The notes beneath the pieces were generated by a model. The model saw nothing but the letters and a program-made list of their open reading frames with translations, made no database searches and was not told where the DNA came from. Below, piece by piece: positions 1-11,883 of a DNA stretch of 64,000 bases; the stretch's first letter is position 1, and each line of letters starts with the position of its first letter. The DNA is from Exophiala sp. HKRS030. Lineage: Eukaryota; Ascomycota; Eurotiomycetes; Chaetothyriales; Herpotrichiellaceae. Made by a program: the position numbers and the translations under genes. Location of the stretch: positions 1,054,001-1,118,000 of the forward strand of contig JAHWDD010000001.1 of NCBI GenBank assembly GCA_023897205.1, read 5' to 3'.

Positions 1-289
1 TTCCGCTTGAGACAAAAAAAGAATTGCTCTTGCCCAGTTAGCTCCCAGTCATAAAATTCAACTTTTTCTTTGCCTGTCCCAGTTCCTATCAAGGAGGGAG
101 TTCCCATTTCGTCGGGTAAACCTGTAGGTTGGTATCAATCAACTGTAAATTTCGTTTCGTTCGTGATTTCATCAAGGTCGTCGTCCAACAGAACTCCGTC
201 AATAATTTCCACGTACATAAAATGCTCGTGGTAGCAGTATGTTTTGTGCATTGCCAGAGCAGATTATGCTGACATGCTCTCAGCTCGAC

Positions 290-3200
290 TCATAACCAGA
301 TGTCTCCTCCTTCCCCTTTCTCCCACTTTTCCCACGCTGACCAGTACGCAACCTCCAGGTCTCTGACCCAGCGTTGCGTGTCAAAAAGCCGACTGGACCA
401 TCGACCTTCCCACAACATTCGTCGATAATCCATCAGACGGCCTTTCCCACGACCCTTCAGACGGCCACCTGATTCTTGTGAGGGGTATTTCAGCCCTCGA
501 GCAAGCTCGATGGCAGTATTGACATACGCCTTCTCGCTTTGGACAAGCAGCTCGCGTCGAGCATCTTCACCTGCGCGTCCATCTGGCAGGGCGCTTGCAA
601 CGATACTCCCAGCCATGCGGCTGCACATCTTGTACTTCCACTTCCCCCACGTCACAATCGGAGTACCAGACCATACCACATCGGCGGCTGTGGTGTGTGC
701 GTTGCATTCCGGCGTGTCGAGGAACAAGTCCACCACAGACGCGCGTGTGATGTGTGCGCCTTTGGCAGCAACGTCCGTGAAGATGACCCTCCTGGCGACG
801 TCTGGATCCGCCCATTCTCGCGCATACTTCAAAAGGTTTTGCTCTCCCAGGTCGGGGAAACGCAGTAACCAGAGGATGGCATTCGGCACCATTTTCAAGA
901 TTTGCAGCCATGATTCAAACGTTGCGGGATCGATTTTGTACAACTGGTTGAAGTTACCAAGAATCACCGCCGTGTCAGAAAGAGTCGGGAATAACTCTTT
1001 TCTCAACTTCCAGCGAGTTTCTTGTTCTTCCTCCCAAGCAGTCTGACGCTTCAACGGGTCTTTGAAGTTCGGCGGTCCTTTGTTTACGTCTGGTGCGCTC
1101 TGTTTGTGGTCCACGCAGAAAAATGTGTCACGTGCAAAGATGACATTCTCTGCGTACACCCAATCTTCCATGTCTTCGACCAAGGCATCAGGTCGGAGGC
1201 GATCTTCAATGTCCACATTCCGTCTCCATGGGGAGAGGGTATCGGGTGGCACAGAGATTGTATCGGCAAAGACATAATCGCACCATTCAGCACCCAAAGT
1301 CCCCGCGAAACCCATGAAAGACATATGGATAGGCGCAGGCCGAGCTGCGAAAACTTCATTGCGTGCACCTCGGGTATAACCATTCAGGTTCACCAGTACG
1401 TGTACATTGTCCTTGACAATCTGATGCACAAGCCGCTCAACACCCCACGACGAAGCATCGTGGAATACGGGAGCCTCACGTTCAATTTGCTGCCGATGAA
1501 TCGAGCCATCCGAGGCCGTTGTTGCATAGCAAATGGCTCGGACTTTGGTTGGATTGTGCAGCCCAAAGACCGATTGCATCAAATGTGCCAATGGATGATT
1601 GTTGAAGTCCGAGCTGACATAGCCAACATTGAGGTTAGGGTCTGGGGGTGCCGGTGGCGGAAACACAGTAGCTGGAAGCCATGCAGAGCGAAGTGTGCAC
1701 ACTGAGATTCGAAGTGCATTCCGCTGTGATATCTGTCTAATTTGTTTCGCCGACAGAGGTGCGGTGAAGGTATGGAATGGAAGGACAGTCGGCGCCGAGG
1801 GTGGTGAGAGCGTGTTTGGGAGAAGAGGCCGCGAGTATTTTCGTGCCGGGTATTCTTTGCGCTTGATATATCGATCCTGGTACCACTGCCAGCCAATGTA
1901 GCGAATCGCCCGTTCGATCAAGCGTACTATCCTCGAACCTTCCCATTTCTGTCCTGACCAGCTGCGTAGTGCCTGTTGCAAGATTTCGATGGCCGGCTCT
2001 CGTATGTTGTCGTGGGAGTCAAGCTTATGCAGGGAGAGTTGTGCTGAAAGCGATTCGACGACTTTCGAGGTGAGCGTGCCACATCCCCAAAGCTCACCTT
2101 CCTTGAGCTGCTTCTCGACAATTTGGACAACACGATTGATCCATCCGTACGGCCGGTACGGTGCGTGCTTCATGCCATCCTCGTCAACATGAAGGCGGTC
2201 GCGCAGCTTATCATAAGCACAAATGCCGCCACGGCCATGCCAGCTGCATACTGAATTTAAAGCTGTGGCAAGACCGCAAACAGCTTCCGCAAAATCGGGG
2301 TTGGCGCCCACTGCACGCTTGTAGTAGACAATGGCATCCGCCACCCGACCTTGGTCTTTCACTGCGTTGGCGAGGTTTGCCAATGCGATATCAAAGCTGC
2401 CATCACAACTGACTGCACGCTCATACATCTTGATGGCGGCGCTAAGTTGACCAATGTCTTTGAGGAGACTGCCCAGGTTGGTGAACAAGTGAGCATGCTT
2501 CTGGTCGATGTTGAGACCATAGTTGTAGTACATCAGTGCCAAAGAGATTCCACTGCCAGCACTGACTCCGGGAATGTTCGAAATTTGGGAGAAGTGCGAC
2601 TCAGCCAGATGAGCGGGGTGAACGCTCTGTTGCACTCCTGCGAGCAGGATGCCGACATTATTGGCCGTCGAAGGACTGCGCTGCAGAGATAAAGAAAGAT
2701 AGTACAGAGCAAGAATTTCCCTGGTACTCGGTGACTTCAAAGTCCCGATGTCTGTCGCGATGGACATCCCATCTTGGTAGATCTTTGCAAGTGATAACAG
2801 CGAGTTGCTTGTCGTAGACACGGCCGCTTGGACCGCGAAGGGAGGAGTGACGTGCTCAAGGCCGGGAAGATCACCATCTGGAGGGAACATGTTCCTAGCA
2901 GTGGCCTCGGCGTGTTCAGGAGCCAGCAGGATTGGTTCTTTGCCATCCAGCTTTGATCGAACATACTCAGGGTCTCTGATATTGCGTAGGCAAGCTCTTA
3001 AGATATTGTTTATCAGACCCTTGATGCCCTGCTTCCGGTGTCCTGTAGAGATAAGAACTGCATCCTCGAAAGCAGCAGCCGCGCCATGATTGTTTCCCAG
3101 AGCATATAGCATGTTCCCTTTTGCGTGAATGAGCGCCAAAATCCGACCATTGTCTGCTCCAGGAATAGCAAAACCGCTTGATCCGAATCCAGGTAACAAA

Positions 3201-5179
3201 GTCTCGGACCCAGATCCAAAAGTTTGCGGAAGGTCAAAGTCGAAATCATGGTGTGAATGATCGTAGGATGCAACGGTCGCTATACTAGAGGTGTGGCTTC
3301 TCGAATCACTTTCAGCATCACTGAGCTCGCTCCAGGCTTGACAATCATCTGGGGGAAGACGTAAGGTACTTTCGACATACTCAATAACGCTTACAGCCTC
3401 TCTCGCTCTATGGCTTGCACAAAGCAGACCAATGAGGTGTTCGACGGCTTCAAAGTAGCTAGGTCTCAAACTCACGGCATCGGACCAATACTTGAGTGCG
3501 TCTTCCCTCCGATGGAGAGCATGACAGGTTGCAGCAAGATTGGACATTGCCTCGATGTGGCCAGGTTCCTGGTTTAGTACGGCCTGATACCACTCTTCAG
3601 CTTTGGCGTAATTCCCGAGCCCATATGCAAGACAACCGGCTAGGAGCATTCCATCTACCCAAGGGGTGTCTGCTTCATGACAGAGAAGCTCCATAGTCCT
3701 CAGGGCCGAATTTGCGGACTCGAATGACGGTGGTCTCGTGTAGACATCAGCGAGGGCAGGGCCTACTTTTCGAACTTCGGGTATGCGGTCTCTTGGTGGA
3801 TAGTGAGTGTTTGAAATGTTACTCGACGCTGAGAAGTGTTGGTTTCCAGCTCCAGCTTGTGCCTGCTGCGGACGGTAGATGGCTGTTTGAGGACGACTAG
3901 GGAGTTCAGACGTGGAATGGTCGTTATTGTAAGATGAGAAGGTTTTGGGAGTGCTTGTACTCGTTGGTATTCTATCCAACGAGGTCTCGTGAAAATGTGA
4001 TCCTGATCGTCTTGGTGGCTTAGGGAAGATGGCAGGTTTCTGCACCGACCTTGAATCGGAAGTACTGCCACCCGAGGCGCGCTGATCCTTGGCCGTCCAC
4101 CGAATGGTCTGCAGAAGGTCGGTGTAGATCTTGTTGGCCCAGGCAAAAGTCCTGTCCCTGAAAGCGATCCGTTCGGAGCCGGGACCAGGCACAATTGAGG
4201 AAAGTAATGGTCTCGAAACAGTTGTCGGATCGGTCATCAAATGCTCAGGCGGTGAATAGTGCTGCGGGAAAGAATATTGAGTATTTTGATAGGTGTTCTG
4301 CACATTCCACTTTGCTACTGGTGACTCGACTGTCGTGAGAGGCATCCCCAGAAGCTGGGGCTGGACTGTCTGCATAAACCCATTGTTCCGGGCGACAGGT
4401 AGATGTGCTGTATGTTGAAAAGTCCGGGGGTGCTGAAAGTGCTCAGGGGGAAATCTCTCCGTAGGGACCGGTGGAAAGAAACGAGAATCTCGGATAGCAG
4501 CCGGGCGATAAGGATTATAGGTGCCATCTGGCCAGTAAGGACCAAAATACTCTTGACTCGCCGAGGCTGTAGGACCGAATTGAGATTGAAGTGTCGCCGG
4601 CAGTACGGTTGGAATATTAGATCCCGGCTGCATATAGTATCTCTGCGTAGGGTACAGTGGAAGGGCTTGATTGAGCATGGAGTCGAAGCCGCCAGCAAAG
4701 TCCCATGCTGACCGATATGAGTATGGCTGAGAATTTCCGTGGGGCTTATGTTGTCTTTCCTGTCTTCCATCTCTTCCAGGATCCATTCCCCCTATGGTGC
4801 CTGAGCGCGAGCCCTGACTCGATGTTGTCCATCGAGCGGAGAACGAGGGAGTATTCGTCTGGAACTCCGGTGAAGAGGAGAGAAGGAGGTGTTTGGATGC
4901 AGGATACTGAATGTTCTTGTCCAAGGCCGCTGTATCTTGTTCGGACAGCTTTCCATATGGTGTCTTGCGCTGTCGTACGATCTCATGTTCGGCGTAGCTT
5001 AGATTTATCGAAGTATTTCGATCGTGTCGGTATAAGTTTGCCTCGGCAGGTACTGCATACTGTCGAGAAGTTCCGGAGGGGCGGCGAAGGTATATATTAG
5101 GGTCTCTGATGGTATCCATCGTATGTGAGGATCGATAAGGTATGGAAAGCATGCTTCGATGTGGCTGCCTAGCAGTCAA
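290..5179 (-). CDS. O-GlcNAc transferase-like protein (TPR + GT41 domain)
   Basis: Intronless 1629-residue protein, predicted to move GlcNAc from UDP-GlcNAc to Ser/Thr of nuclear and cytoplasmic proteins. About 480 N-terminal residues are low complexity (Ser/Pro/Gln/Tyr-rich). TPR repeats follow at about 510-585 and 890-975, then a GT41 catalytic region from about 1180 to the end. Visible signatures are GYVSSDFNNHPLAHLM (about 1183-1198, with the conserved His), GAEWCDYVFAD, ILGNFNQLYKIDP and the UDP-binding block NAHTTAADVVWSGTP near 1490. The family is known from animal OGT and plant SPINDLY. Whether this enzyme uses UDP-GlcNAc or GDP-fucose cannot be settled by eye. The first Met of the open frame was taken; MDTIRDPN at residue 21 is an alternative start. 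Confidence 0.88.
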   Translation of the reverse strand: MTARQPHRSMLSIPYRSSHTMDTIRDPNIYLRRPSGTSRQYAVPAEANLYRHDRNTSINLSYAEHEIVRQRKTPYGKLSEQDTAALDKNIQYPASKHLLLSSSPEFQTNTPSFSARWTTSSQGSRSGTIGGMDPGRDGRQERQHKPHGNSQPYSYRSAWDFAGGFDSMLNQALPLYPTQRYYMQPGSNIPTVLPATLQSQFGPTASASQEYFGPYWPDGTYNPYRPAAIRDSRFFPPVPTERFPPEHFQHPRTFQHTAHLPVARNNGFMQTVQPQLLGMPLTTVESPVAKWNVQNTYQNTQYSFPQHYSPPEHLMTDPTTVSRPLLSSIVPGPGSERIAFRDRTFAWANKIYTDLLQTIRWTAKDQRASGGSTSDSRSVQKPAIFPKPPRRSGSHFHETSLDRIPTSTSTPKTFSSYNNDHSTSELPSRPQTAIYRPQQAQAGAGNQHFSASSNISNTHYPPRDRIPEVRKVGPALADVYTRPPSFESANSALRTMELLCHEADTPWVDGMLLAGCLAYGLGNYAKAEEWYQAVLNQEPGHIEAMSNLAATCHALHRREDALKYWSDAVSLRPSYFEAVEHLIGLLCASHRAREAVSVIEYVESTLRLPPDDCQAWSELSDAESDSRSHTSSIATVASYDHSHHDFDFDLPQTFGSGSETLLPGFGSSGFAIPGADNGRILALIHAKGNMLYALGNNHGAAAAFEDAVLISTGHRKQGIKGLINNILRACLRNIRDPEYVRSKLDGKEPILLAPEHAEATARNMFPPDGDLPGLEHVTPPFAVQAAVSTTSNSLLSLAKIYQDGMSIATDIGTLKSPSTREILALYYLSLSLQRSPSTANNVGILLAGVQQSVHPAHLAESHFSQISNIPGVSAGSGISLALMYYNYGLNIDQKHAHLFTNLGSLLKDIGQLSAAIKMYERAVSCDGSFDIALANLANAVKDQGRVADAIVYYKRAVGANPDFAEAVCGLATALNSVCSWHGRGGICAYDKLRDRLHVDEDGMKHAPYRPYGWINRVVQIVEKQLKEGELWGCGTLTSKVVESLSAQLSLHKLDSHDNIREPAIEILQQALRSWSGQKWEGSRIVRLIERAIRYIGWQWYQDRYIKRKEYPARKYSRPLLPNTLSPPSAPTVLPFHTFTAPLSAKQIRQISQRNALRISVCTLRSAWLPATVFPPPAPPDPNLNVGYVSSDFNNHPLAHLMQSVFGLHNPTKVRAICYATTASDGSIHRQQIEREAPVFHDASSWGVERLVHQIVKDNVHVLVNLNGYTRGARNEVFAARPAPIHMSFMGFAGTLGAEWCDYVFADTISVPPDTLSPWRRNVDIEDRLRPDALVEDMEDWVYAENVIFARDTFFCVDHKQSAPDVNKGPPNFKDPLKRQTAWEEEQETRWKLRKELFPTLSDTAVILGNFNQLYKIDPATFESWLQILKMVPNAILWLLRFPDLGEQNLLKYAREWADPDVARRVIFTDVAAKGAHITRASVVDLFLDTPECNAHTTAADVVWSGTPIVTWGKWKYKMCSRMAGSIVASALPDGRAGEDARRELLVQSEKAYVNTAIELARGLKYPSQESGGRLKGRGKGRLMDYRRMLWEGRWSSRLFDTQRWVRDLEVAYWSAWEKWEKGEGGDIWL

Positions 5180-7832
5180 GGTTAAGTTATCGCTGGAGGT
5201 GATAAGATTTAACCCGCCTCGAACGTGCTAGGACAGGGTCGTTTCGAGGATTTTGGTGAAAACAGAAGAAGGCAACTGGGCCTGCTCGCGGTCTCAAAAT
5301 CGAAGCTCATTGTGGTGTTCCTCCAGAAGTGCTCCCATGCAGAGATGTCCACGCAACCATGGGTGAAGCAGAAAGACTGTCGTCCAACCCAGGAATCGTA
5401 GATGGTATGTATGTGTATGCTTGGGCAGAACGCACGAGACGGCGGTGAGAGGTCGGCAGGTGTGTTCCACGCTTGTCCGTCAATGCAAGGGAGGATGCTG
5501 GACAAACTGCAGGAAATACGAGGCGGGCAGACGGTTCGACCAGGGCGCGGCTCGATCAAGGGAGAAGGGATGGAGTCAATGCTCTATTCTAGCGATCGAT
5601 AACGATACTGTAGGCAACAGTGATATGCGACTTCGCTCACGAGTCTATCGAGTGGGTTGCTGTGATAAAGTCAAGGTCGAAGAAGTGAAGGTTCAAGGTA
5701 GGCGTGTTCCAAACGGTCTGATCAAGTCAGAGGACAGAAGTTTACGCCTCATGGCTGCGCATCAACTCATACGGACCATGATTTTCTTTAAACGCCAACG
5801 ACGGGACGAAGGCCTGGAGACCGCTAATGGGCTAATGCAAAGGGATGGGCTTGGAAGCGGAGGGTCGTGCTTGGGTCTGGGTGGTGTCACTTCTGTGCAG
5901 CTGGATGTGTCACGTCGGGCCATGGCGAGATGATTGGCTGCTATAGTGGGCTTACCAGGGCTCCCGGTCTACCTGGGCCTCCTGGCTGGGGACTACGGTT
6001 ACGCCCCCAGCTGCCAGGCTGCCTCGATGCTCTCCCCAAAGACGCCCGTGTGCCACGTCTCATCCTTCTTCCGGCCTAGTGATGACGATGAAGCGGCCTC
6101 CGATGGATAGCACTGGCCCTGGCCCAGCATCAGGCGGATCATCGTGATGCGCCCAGTGGCCGGAGGTTTCCAGTAAGCAATCACGAAAAACTGGGCATTC
6201 ATCCAGCGCATCGCGTTTCGATTACGAGGAGTGGTCATGAAGGCAATGTTGGCAACCTAGACCACTGCAGGAGGAACACTCGAAGAGGAGCCTCACGGAG
6301 GACTCTAACAAACTAAGGCTGCAACAGCAAATCCTACGAGTGTGATCAAGCCAGCGTTCCTTTTTCCTTCTTCCAGGGTCTTTTTCGTAAAAATAGTTGG
6401 TGTGTGTGCACCGATCCACGATAGCTCCATTTATAATAGCATAGCGCTGTCCGGGGTATCAGATTTTTTGTGGGCAATCACCACCATCTCGTCTCCGTCC
6501 ATCCCGGTGTACGGGAATACGATGGGTGAGCGGACACCATTCTCGACACGCGAAGGCCGTCCTACACGTATATCTCTGCGTGACAGCGGCATCAACGTCT
6601 GTCCTTCCTCGATATTCCGGCCGTGCGACCCTGTCAAGCTGTCGTGTGCTTTGGAATATTCGTGTCGACGTTTTCCGGTGGGACCCGTCAAGCTGGAGCG
6701 GCATGTCAAGCGGTTCATGTGGAAGAGTTGTCTTGACCGGATAGTCGCAGCCGAATCACGGGTGGGCACTGCGACAGTCCGGTCAAGCTGAGTCGATCAG
6801 TGACAGATACTGTTCATAGTACGTCGCAGGCAGATTGAGTGGGAATTGATTCCGTTCCATTCATAGCTTGAGGCCGATACCATCTCGATACGAAACAAGG
6901 ACAGCAGGCTGTCTCCAGGACGGCTTGGCTGAAGGGAAAAAGGGAGGCAGTGGCTCGTGATGCGGAGTTGGAAAGGTGAGACTGTGCGCGAAAGAAATGT
7001 CCCCTGTTGTTGGTATTGGTTTGGTACCGGTTTCAGTTCATCTCAGAGGCAGAATTGCCTGACGGAAAGCCGACTTGCACGCCATGACGATGGCAAGCTG
7101 CCGTGTTATGTCTCACAACATGACAACAGTGTAACAGTCGTCACGGCGACCAAACATTAAGTGGTAGAGAACGAAAGAGGCTGACGTACAGACGAGGCCG
7201 CAATCTAAACAGGATCCGTTGCAAAGGTGCCTCGAGGCATGCAGGTCAACTTGTGGTTAACTTGTGGTTACTGAAGTACATCCTTTGTAAGCGTTGGTTT
7301 CGTACGGATAAGTACGGACACGAAGCAATTACCTACAGGTACCTATAGAAATGCAGCTTTGTAAAAACCGGCTTGCAAAAGACCTTGGGACTTTCTACCT
7401 TGCAGCTGCAGAACAGTGAGGCTCCCAATGAACGTTGCATTACGGAGTACCAGCAAGTGCCTACTTGCAGAAGCCTTGCCCTGCCAAGCCCAGGCCTTTA
7501 AGAGGCAGTTGGAGGAAACCTTTAGGGAGCTCCAGTTAAGGCTAGCCTCGCCAGGCCCTCGTGGCTTGCCTATGAATAATTATTTTCTGACTCCGACGCA
7601 AAATTCTTTCCCTTTCTCTTCTCTCTTCATCTACTCCGCCGACCAAGTAAAGTACATTACTTTTATCGCCAGTCTCGGATCTTTCCTTGCTGAGGGTGTT
7701 TTCATGTCGAGCGCAGATTAGTCGACCCTCTGGCTGGGCGTCCGGGGCTTAGAGATCATCTTGATCTCGATGGGATCTGGAAAATCACAGTCGAGGGTAC
7801 AATATGACTTCTATAAAAGCAACTTCGTGATT
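5180..7832. other. Gene-free interval between the OGT-like and adenylate kinase genes
   Basis: No convincing protein gene. The open frames here are short, lack splice continuity and match no family I know. The 5180-5600 part is presumably promoter and 5' leader of the OGT-like gene. A short direct repeat (AACTTGTGGTT twice in tandem) sits at about 7251-7274, and one TACGGAGTA motif is at 7441-7449. Confidence 0.5.
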
Positions 7833-8736
7833 TCATGTACAAAATCTATTCTCTACCTCTGCGAAAATCTGAGGGGAAATCTCATCGCTGCTATTCCCTT
7901 TTACCGTGACGACCAAATTCGGGTCCTGCTGTCGATAAAAGTCGAGTAGACTCTGGCTTGTCTGGTCGAACTTGGCCAGTCGCTTTTTCCATGTGGCTTC
8001 ACTGTCATCATCCCTCTGTATAAGAGGTTCGCCAGTGACGTCGTCGATGCCTGGCACTTTCGGGTCGTTGAAGCCCACGTTGTACACTCTGCCCGATGCT
8101 AGATGTGTCCACCTATTTGCCATTCGAGATAGGATTATATCAGCCGGAGTCACTAGTTGGAAGACCAGATTTATAGGCAAGAGGTAGGACAGAGCTTTCG
8201 CTTGACTTGCGGTGCGTGGAAAGCCGTCCAGGATAAAGGAAGTCTCGGGCGCATTGGAGGCCTTCACCACCGACGATGCCGACCCATTCCCTCGCCCTAG
8301 CGCCGCAATGATATTGTCGTTGGTGTCCGATGTTTCCAACCATTTCCTCGAGGTGAGCTCGGTTAGAATGAGGTTGAGGATGAGAGGATCGGGAACAAGG
8401 CCGCCATCTTTCATGTAGCCTTCTGCTTGAAGTCCTGCATTTCGTCAGTGAACACGCCGATGAACGATCACCATGCAACCGCGTACCTAGATTGCTTTTG
8501 TTCCTGACGTTATCGCGCAAGAGGTCCCCTGTTGCAATAGAGCAGAGTTGTGGAAACCTCGCAATTAATCTTTCAGATTGTGTTCCTTTTCCCACACCCG
8601 GAGCTCCAACGAGAATGATTCGGGCAGCTCTGTCCAGCTTACGAGACACTGTGCTGAAGGGCATCGTAGTCGTTCTGAAGGCGGAACGGCGCAGAGAGCG
8701 AGAGAGAGGGATGTACTGGGCCTGGCGTCCAGGCAC
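7833..8736 (-). CDS. Adenylate kinase, mitochondrial GTP:AMP phosphotransferase type
   Basis: Two exons: 8487-8736 and 7833-8434. The intron 8435-8486 (52 bp) has GTACGC...GCAG borders, and the total is 283 residues. The P-loop GAPGVGKGT lies near residue 43, followed by the AMP-binding segment TGDLLRDN and FILDGFPRT. A long LID segment contains GRVYNVGFNDPKVPG. The long LID and a basic, Arg/Ser-rich N-terminal extension of about 30 residues (LSRSLRRSAFR) suggest the mitochondrial-matrix AK3/Adk2 type. That enzyme regenerates GDP/ADP from AMP using GTP or ATP. The start is the first Met; MPFSTVSRKL at residue 25 is an alternative that would remove the presumed targeting peptide. Confidence 0.9.
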
Positions 8737-9471
8737 AGTGCTAAGAGTCGACCATGTTGATGGTCTAGCGCAGTTGATCGAATATAACGGACGAGGAACG
8801 GGTCGCGCAACTCTAGGATGAGGATGTGCCTAGACGTGGGTGCGATAAAGTGCAAAAGACACCAAAGGATGAGAGGAGGAGAAGAAGTAAATATGCTCGG
8901 TAATGGAGCAACGCACAAGGCGTGATGGAGTTATATAGTCCACGGAGTACGGAAGTACAGTCTTTACTAAAAGCTTCAAGCCTGGAATTTGGGGGATTTC
9001 TTCGATAAGGCCCGGAGCATGGTTTCTCGCTTACCTCGGACCCCGTTGGCTCTCCCTCACGGCCGAGGCCAGCTACAGCTGCGTCCTCGCACTGCGGCCT
9101 CAGCACAATATTTGTCACTCATAACGCCTAGGCAAATTTCTCGGTCTACAGAATATAGGCCTCACAGGTAAAGTATAGGTAAGTCTTGTTTGCATTCAAC
9201 CTATTACTAGAACGCCCAACAGAAAAGGGCCTTATTATTATCTCGTATTTCGCATGATGAGAATACGAAGGCCGCCGAAATGTTATTCCGCCCCGCCACT
9301 TTGGAGAAAAGACAAGGCTAGATTTTGGGAGATGATTGCAATTACAGCCTTGTCGCGTGCATGTTAGTTACTTGACGCGTCGAGCGCGCCACCATTCAAT
9401 TATTCTGGCGTAAGTGGTGCAAGCATTACAACCCTCTTGTCATTCAAGGACCTTCAACAAGAACCACAAAG
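8737..9471. promoter_or_regulatory. Divergent promoter region of adenylate kinase and PRI2
   Basis: 735 bp between two divergent start codons. It contains TTGACGCGTCGA with a central ACGCGT at 9375-9380, about 95 bp upstream of the PRI2 ATG. ACGCGT is the MluI cell-cycle box bound by MBF-type regulators of S-phase genes. No gene is visible in the interval. Confidence 0.5.
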
Positions 9472-11031
9472 ATGATGCGTACAGAGACGAGGTTCGACCC
9501 AAAGCGCAAGAAGGTCGACTACAAAAAGACCCAATTTGCAACAGCCTCCTACAAAGACCAAGGTTACCCGTTTCGCCTATCTTTCTATGATGTCCCGCCA
9601 ACTCAAGAAATCAGTCTGGAGGAGTTTGAGACCTGGGCTATTGATAGACTGAGGAGTATGAGTTTCTAATTGCAACTAGCAACTTTCCTCTAATGATTGA
9701 TAGTTCTTGCCGAGATCGAAGCATGTTCTTTCAGAAACAAATCTCCCCAAGAGACAGCTGCACACCTCGAGCCATTGCTTAAGAAATACCTCCCTCTCTC
9801 TTCCAACTCTTCTGCACCCGGTGGTGTCGTCGACCAACGCTTACGAAATGAGCGACGCAAAGACCACTATTCTCACTTCATACTACGGTTGGCTTTTTCA
9901 GGCACGGAAGATCTACGCAAACGTTTTGCCAGGGTAGAGACGATGCTCTTCAAACTACGTTTTCAAGCAGATGACAGCCGAGAGAGGAGAGCCTTTGTCG
10001 AGAGTTTGAACCTGAACTGGGAGCTGGTCCAACAAGAGGAGAAGCAACAACTTGGCGAACAGCTACTGTCGGCGACACCCGGTCTACGCAGACTTGAGGA
10101 TGAGAACTGGTTCAAAGTTGACTGGACACGGGTGCCGGAATTGGTGGAGCATCGGACCATTCTCGTTAGGAAAGGCAAGGCATATGTTCCTATGCGGGAA
10201 CAAACCAGTATGGTTTTGACAGAATTTGCCAATCGCCTCGAGAAAGGTCTCGAGATGACCTCACGTGCTCTGCCACGTCTTGACGAAGATGACCGCCTCA
10301 CGCCTATATTGAACCACCTCTCCAAAAACTTTGCCACTCCTGATGCCGGATATTCGGAATCGGACTCATCCCTTGCTGGCGCTCCTATCACGGCAGCGAA
10401 CATTGACGGGCTGTCCCAACATTTCCCTTTGTGCATGAAACACCTTCATTCCACTCTACGCAAGAACAGCCATCTCAAGCACTTTGGACGATTGCAGTAT
10501 TCTTTGTTCTTGAAAGGAATTGGCCTCACGCTGGAGGACTGCTTGTTGTTCTGGCGACAGAGCTTCAAGCTGATTACCGACGATCAGTTCAACAAGGAAT
10601 ATCGATACAACATACGTCACGTGTACGGCGATGTCGGTGGGGATGTGAATCGACGTGGCAGAGGATACGCGCCATACTCATGCCAGAAGATTCTGACGGA
10701 ACATCCACCCGGTACAGGCGAGGCACATGGCTGCCCTTATCGACATTTCAGCGTTGACAATCTCACGAGCATGCTTCAAGCGACCGGTGTCCACGACCGA
10801 GACGTGTTGCGAGGGGTCAAGGAAGATGTAGAGAAGAAGAGGTATCACATTGCTTGCAACAGAGTGTTTGACTGGGCTCACAAGGCCGAGATCAAGAAAG
10901 TCAAGGACGAAGGGATCTGGGGTCCAGCCGAATTGGAGACCATTGTTCACCCCAACACATACTTTAAGAGGTCATATCTGTTGAAGAATCTGGGCTCGTT
11001 ACCCCAGCAGGATGTGAAAATGGAGGAATGA
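9472..11031 (+). CDS. PRI2: DNA primase large subunit
   Basis: Exons 9472-9655 and 9704-11031; the intron 9656-9703 (48 bp) has donor GTATGA, branch CTAAT and acceptor TAG. The protein is 503 residues. It is the iron-sulfur, non-catalytic subunit of the DNA polymerase alpha-primase complex, which starts RNA primers at origins and on the lagging strand. The four cluster cysteines sit in FPLCMKHL, APYSCQKIL, HGCPYRHF and HIACNRVF. The C-terminal segment FGRLQYSLFLKGIGLTLED and the region around FWRQSF are hallmarks of eukaryotic Pri2. Length is normal for the family. The upstream MluI box suggests G1/S control. Confidence 0.96.
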
Positions 11032-11883
11032 TTTGTTCTGATTTGTGTAATGACTAGGTAGGCATTGGCGTTGGCATTGGAATTGGGAAATGGGTTTTCA
11101 AGCCGGGTACTTGGATAGGAATAGGTATGTTTGTTTCAAAAGAACAATGACGCCAGTGTCCAGTTCAAAGTCATTTCACGTCGAGAGAGATTTTCCTTGT
11201 GAAGCCGCCACCACCAGCATCACTTGACTTAGACCATTCGAGCCGCTAGAATGTCGACGGGCGACGCCACGGCCCGTTCGCCTCCTTCTATAAAGTAAGG
11301 ACTTGCAGTTACCCATTCCGACGTGTCGTCTTGTGAATCTACTTACTGGGCGAGTGTACGTTCTCCTTTTGTCGGTGTTCAAGATCTTTTTCGAGGGACA
11401 TTGGGTGTCAGTCCGTCTCGCTGTCATTGGGCACGCGTTTTCTCATGGAGACACCCACCACCACCACGCCAACCCCTGACTATAATATACCCGCTTGGAC
11501 ATCCTGTCATGATCTTGGAAGATTCTCTTAAGCGTGGCCCCAGGGGGTCCCAGACGCACGCCTCGAACCCCCTCTTTGGACATTTTTCATCCCACGATCT
11601 ACATGTCTAGTCCTTTTTACTTTGTATGTACAGGATCTCCATACAAGACACGTGCATCGTGTCCTTTGGAGACTCTCACCTTCTTTGACTGTACGAGGAC
11701 AAACAAATCCACTAACTCCCACGTACTCGTACGGCAGTCATTGCAAGAGGTACAATATCTTTCTGTCCTGCAAAAGTCCTACGTGGTTGATGACGTGAAT
11801 GTTATACTGTATAAATAGCTTTGCTGTGGACTTGACTCCCTGAATGAACCTCCTCCCAGAATTCAATCCAATCGTTTGGCTCC
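11032..11883. other. Convergent intergenic interval
   Basis: 852 bp between the 3' ends of PRI2 and the pyruvyl transferase gene. It holds 3' untranslated sequence at most. I see no gene, RNA or repeat in it. Confidence 0.5.
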
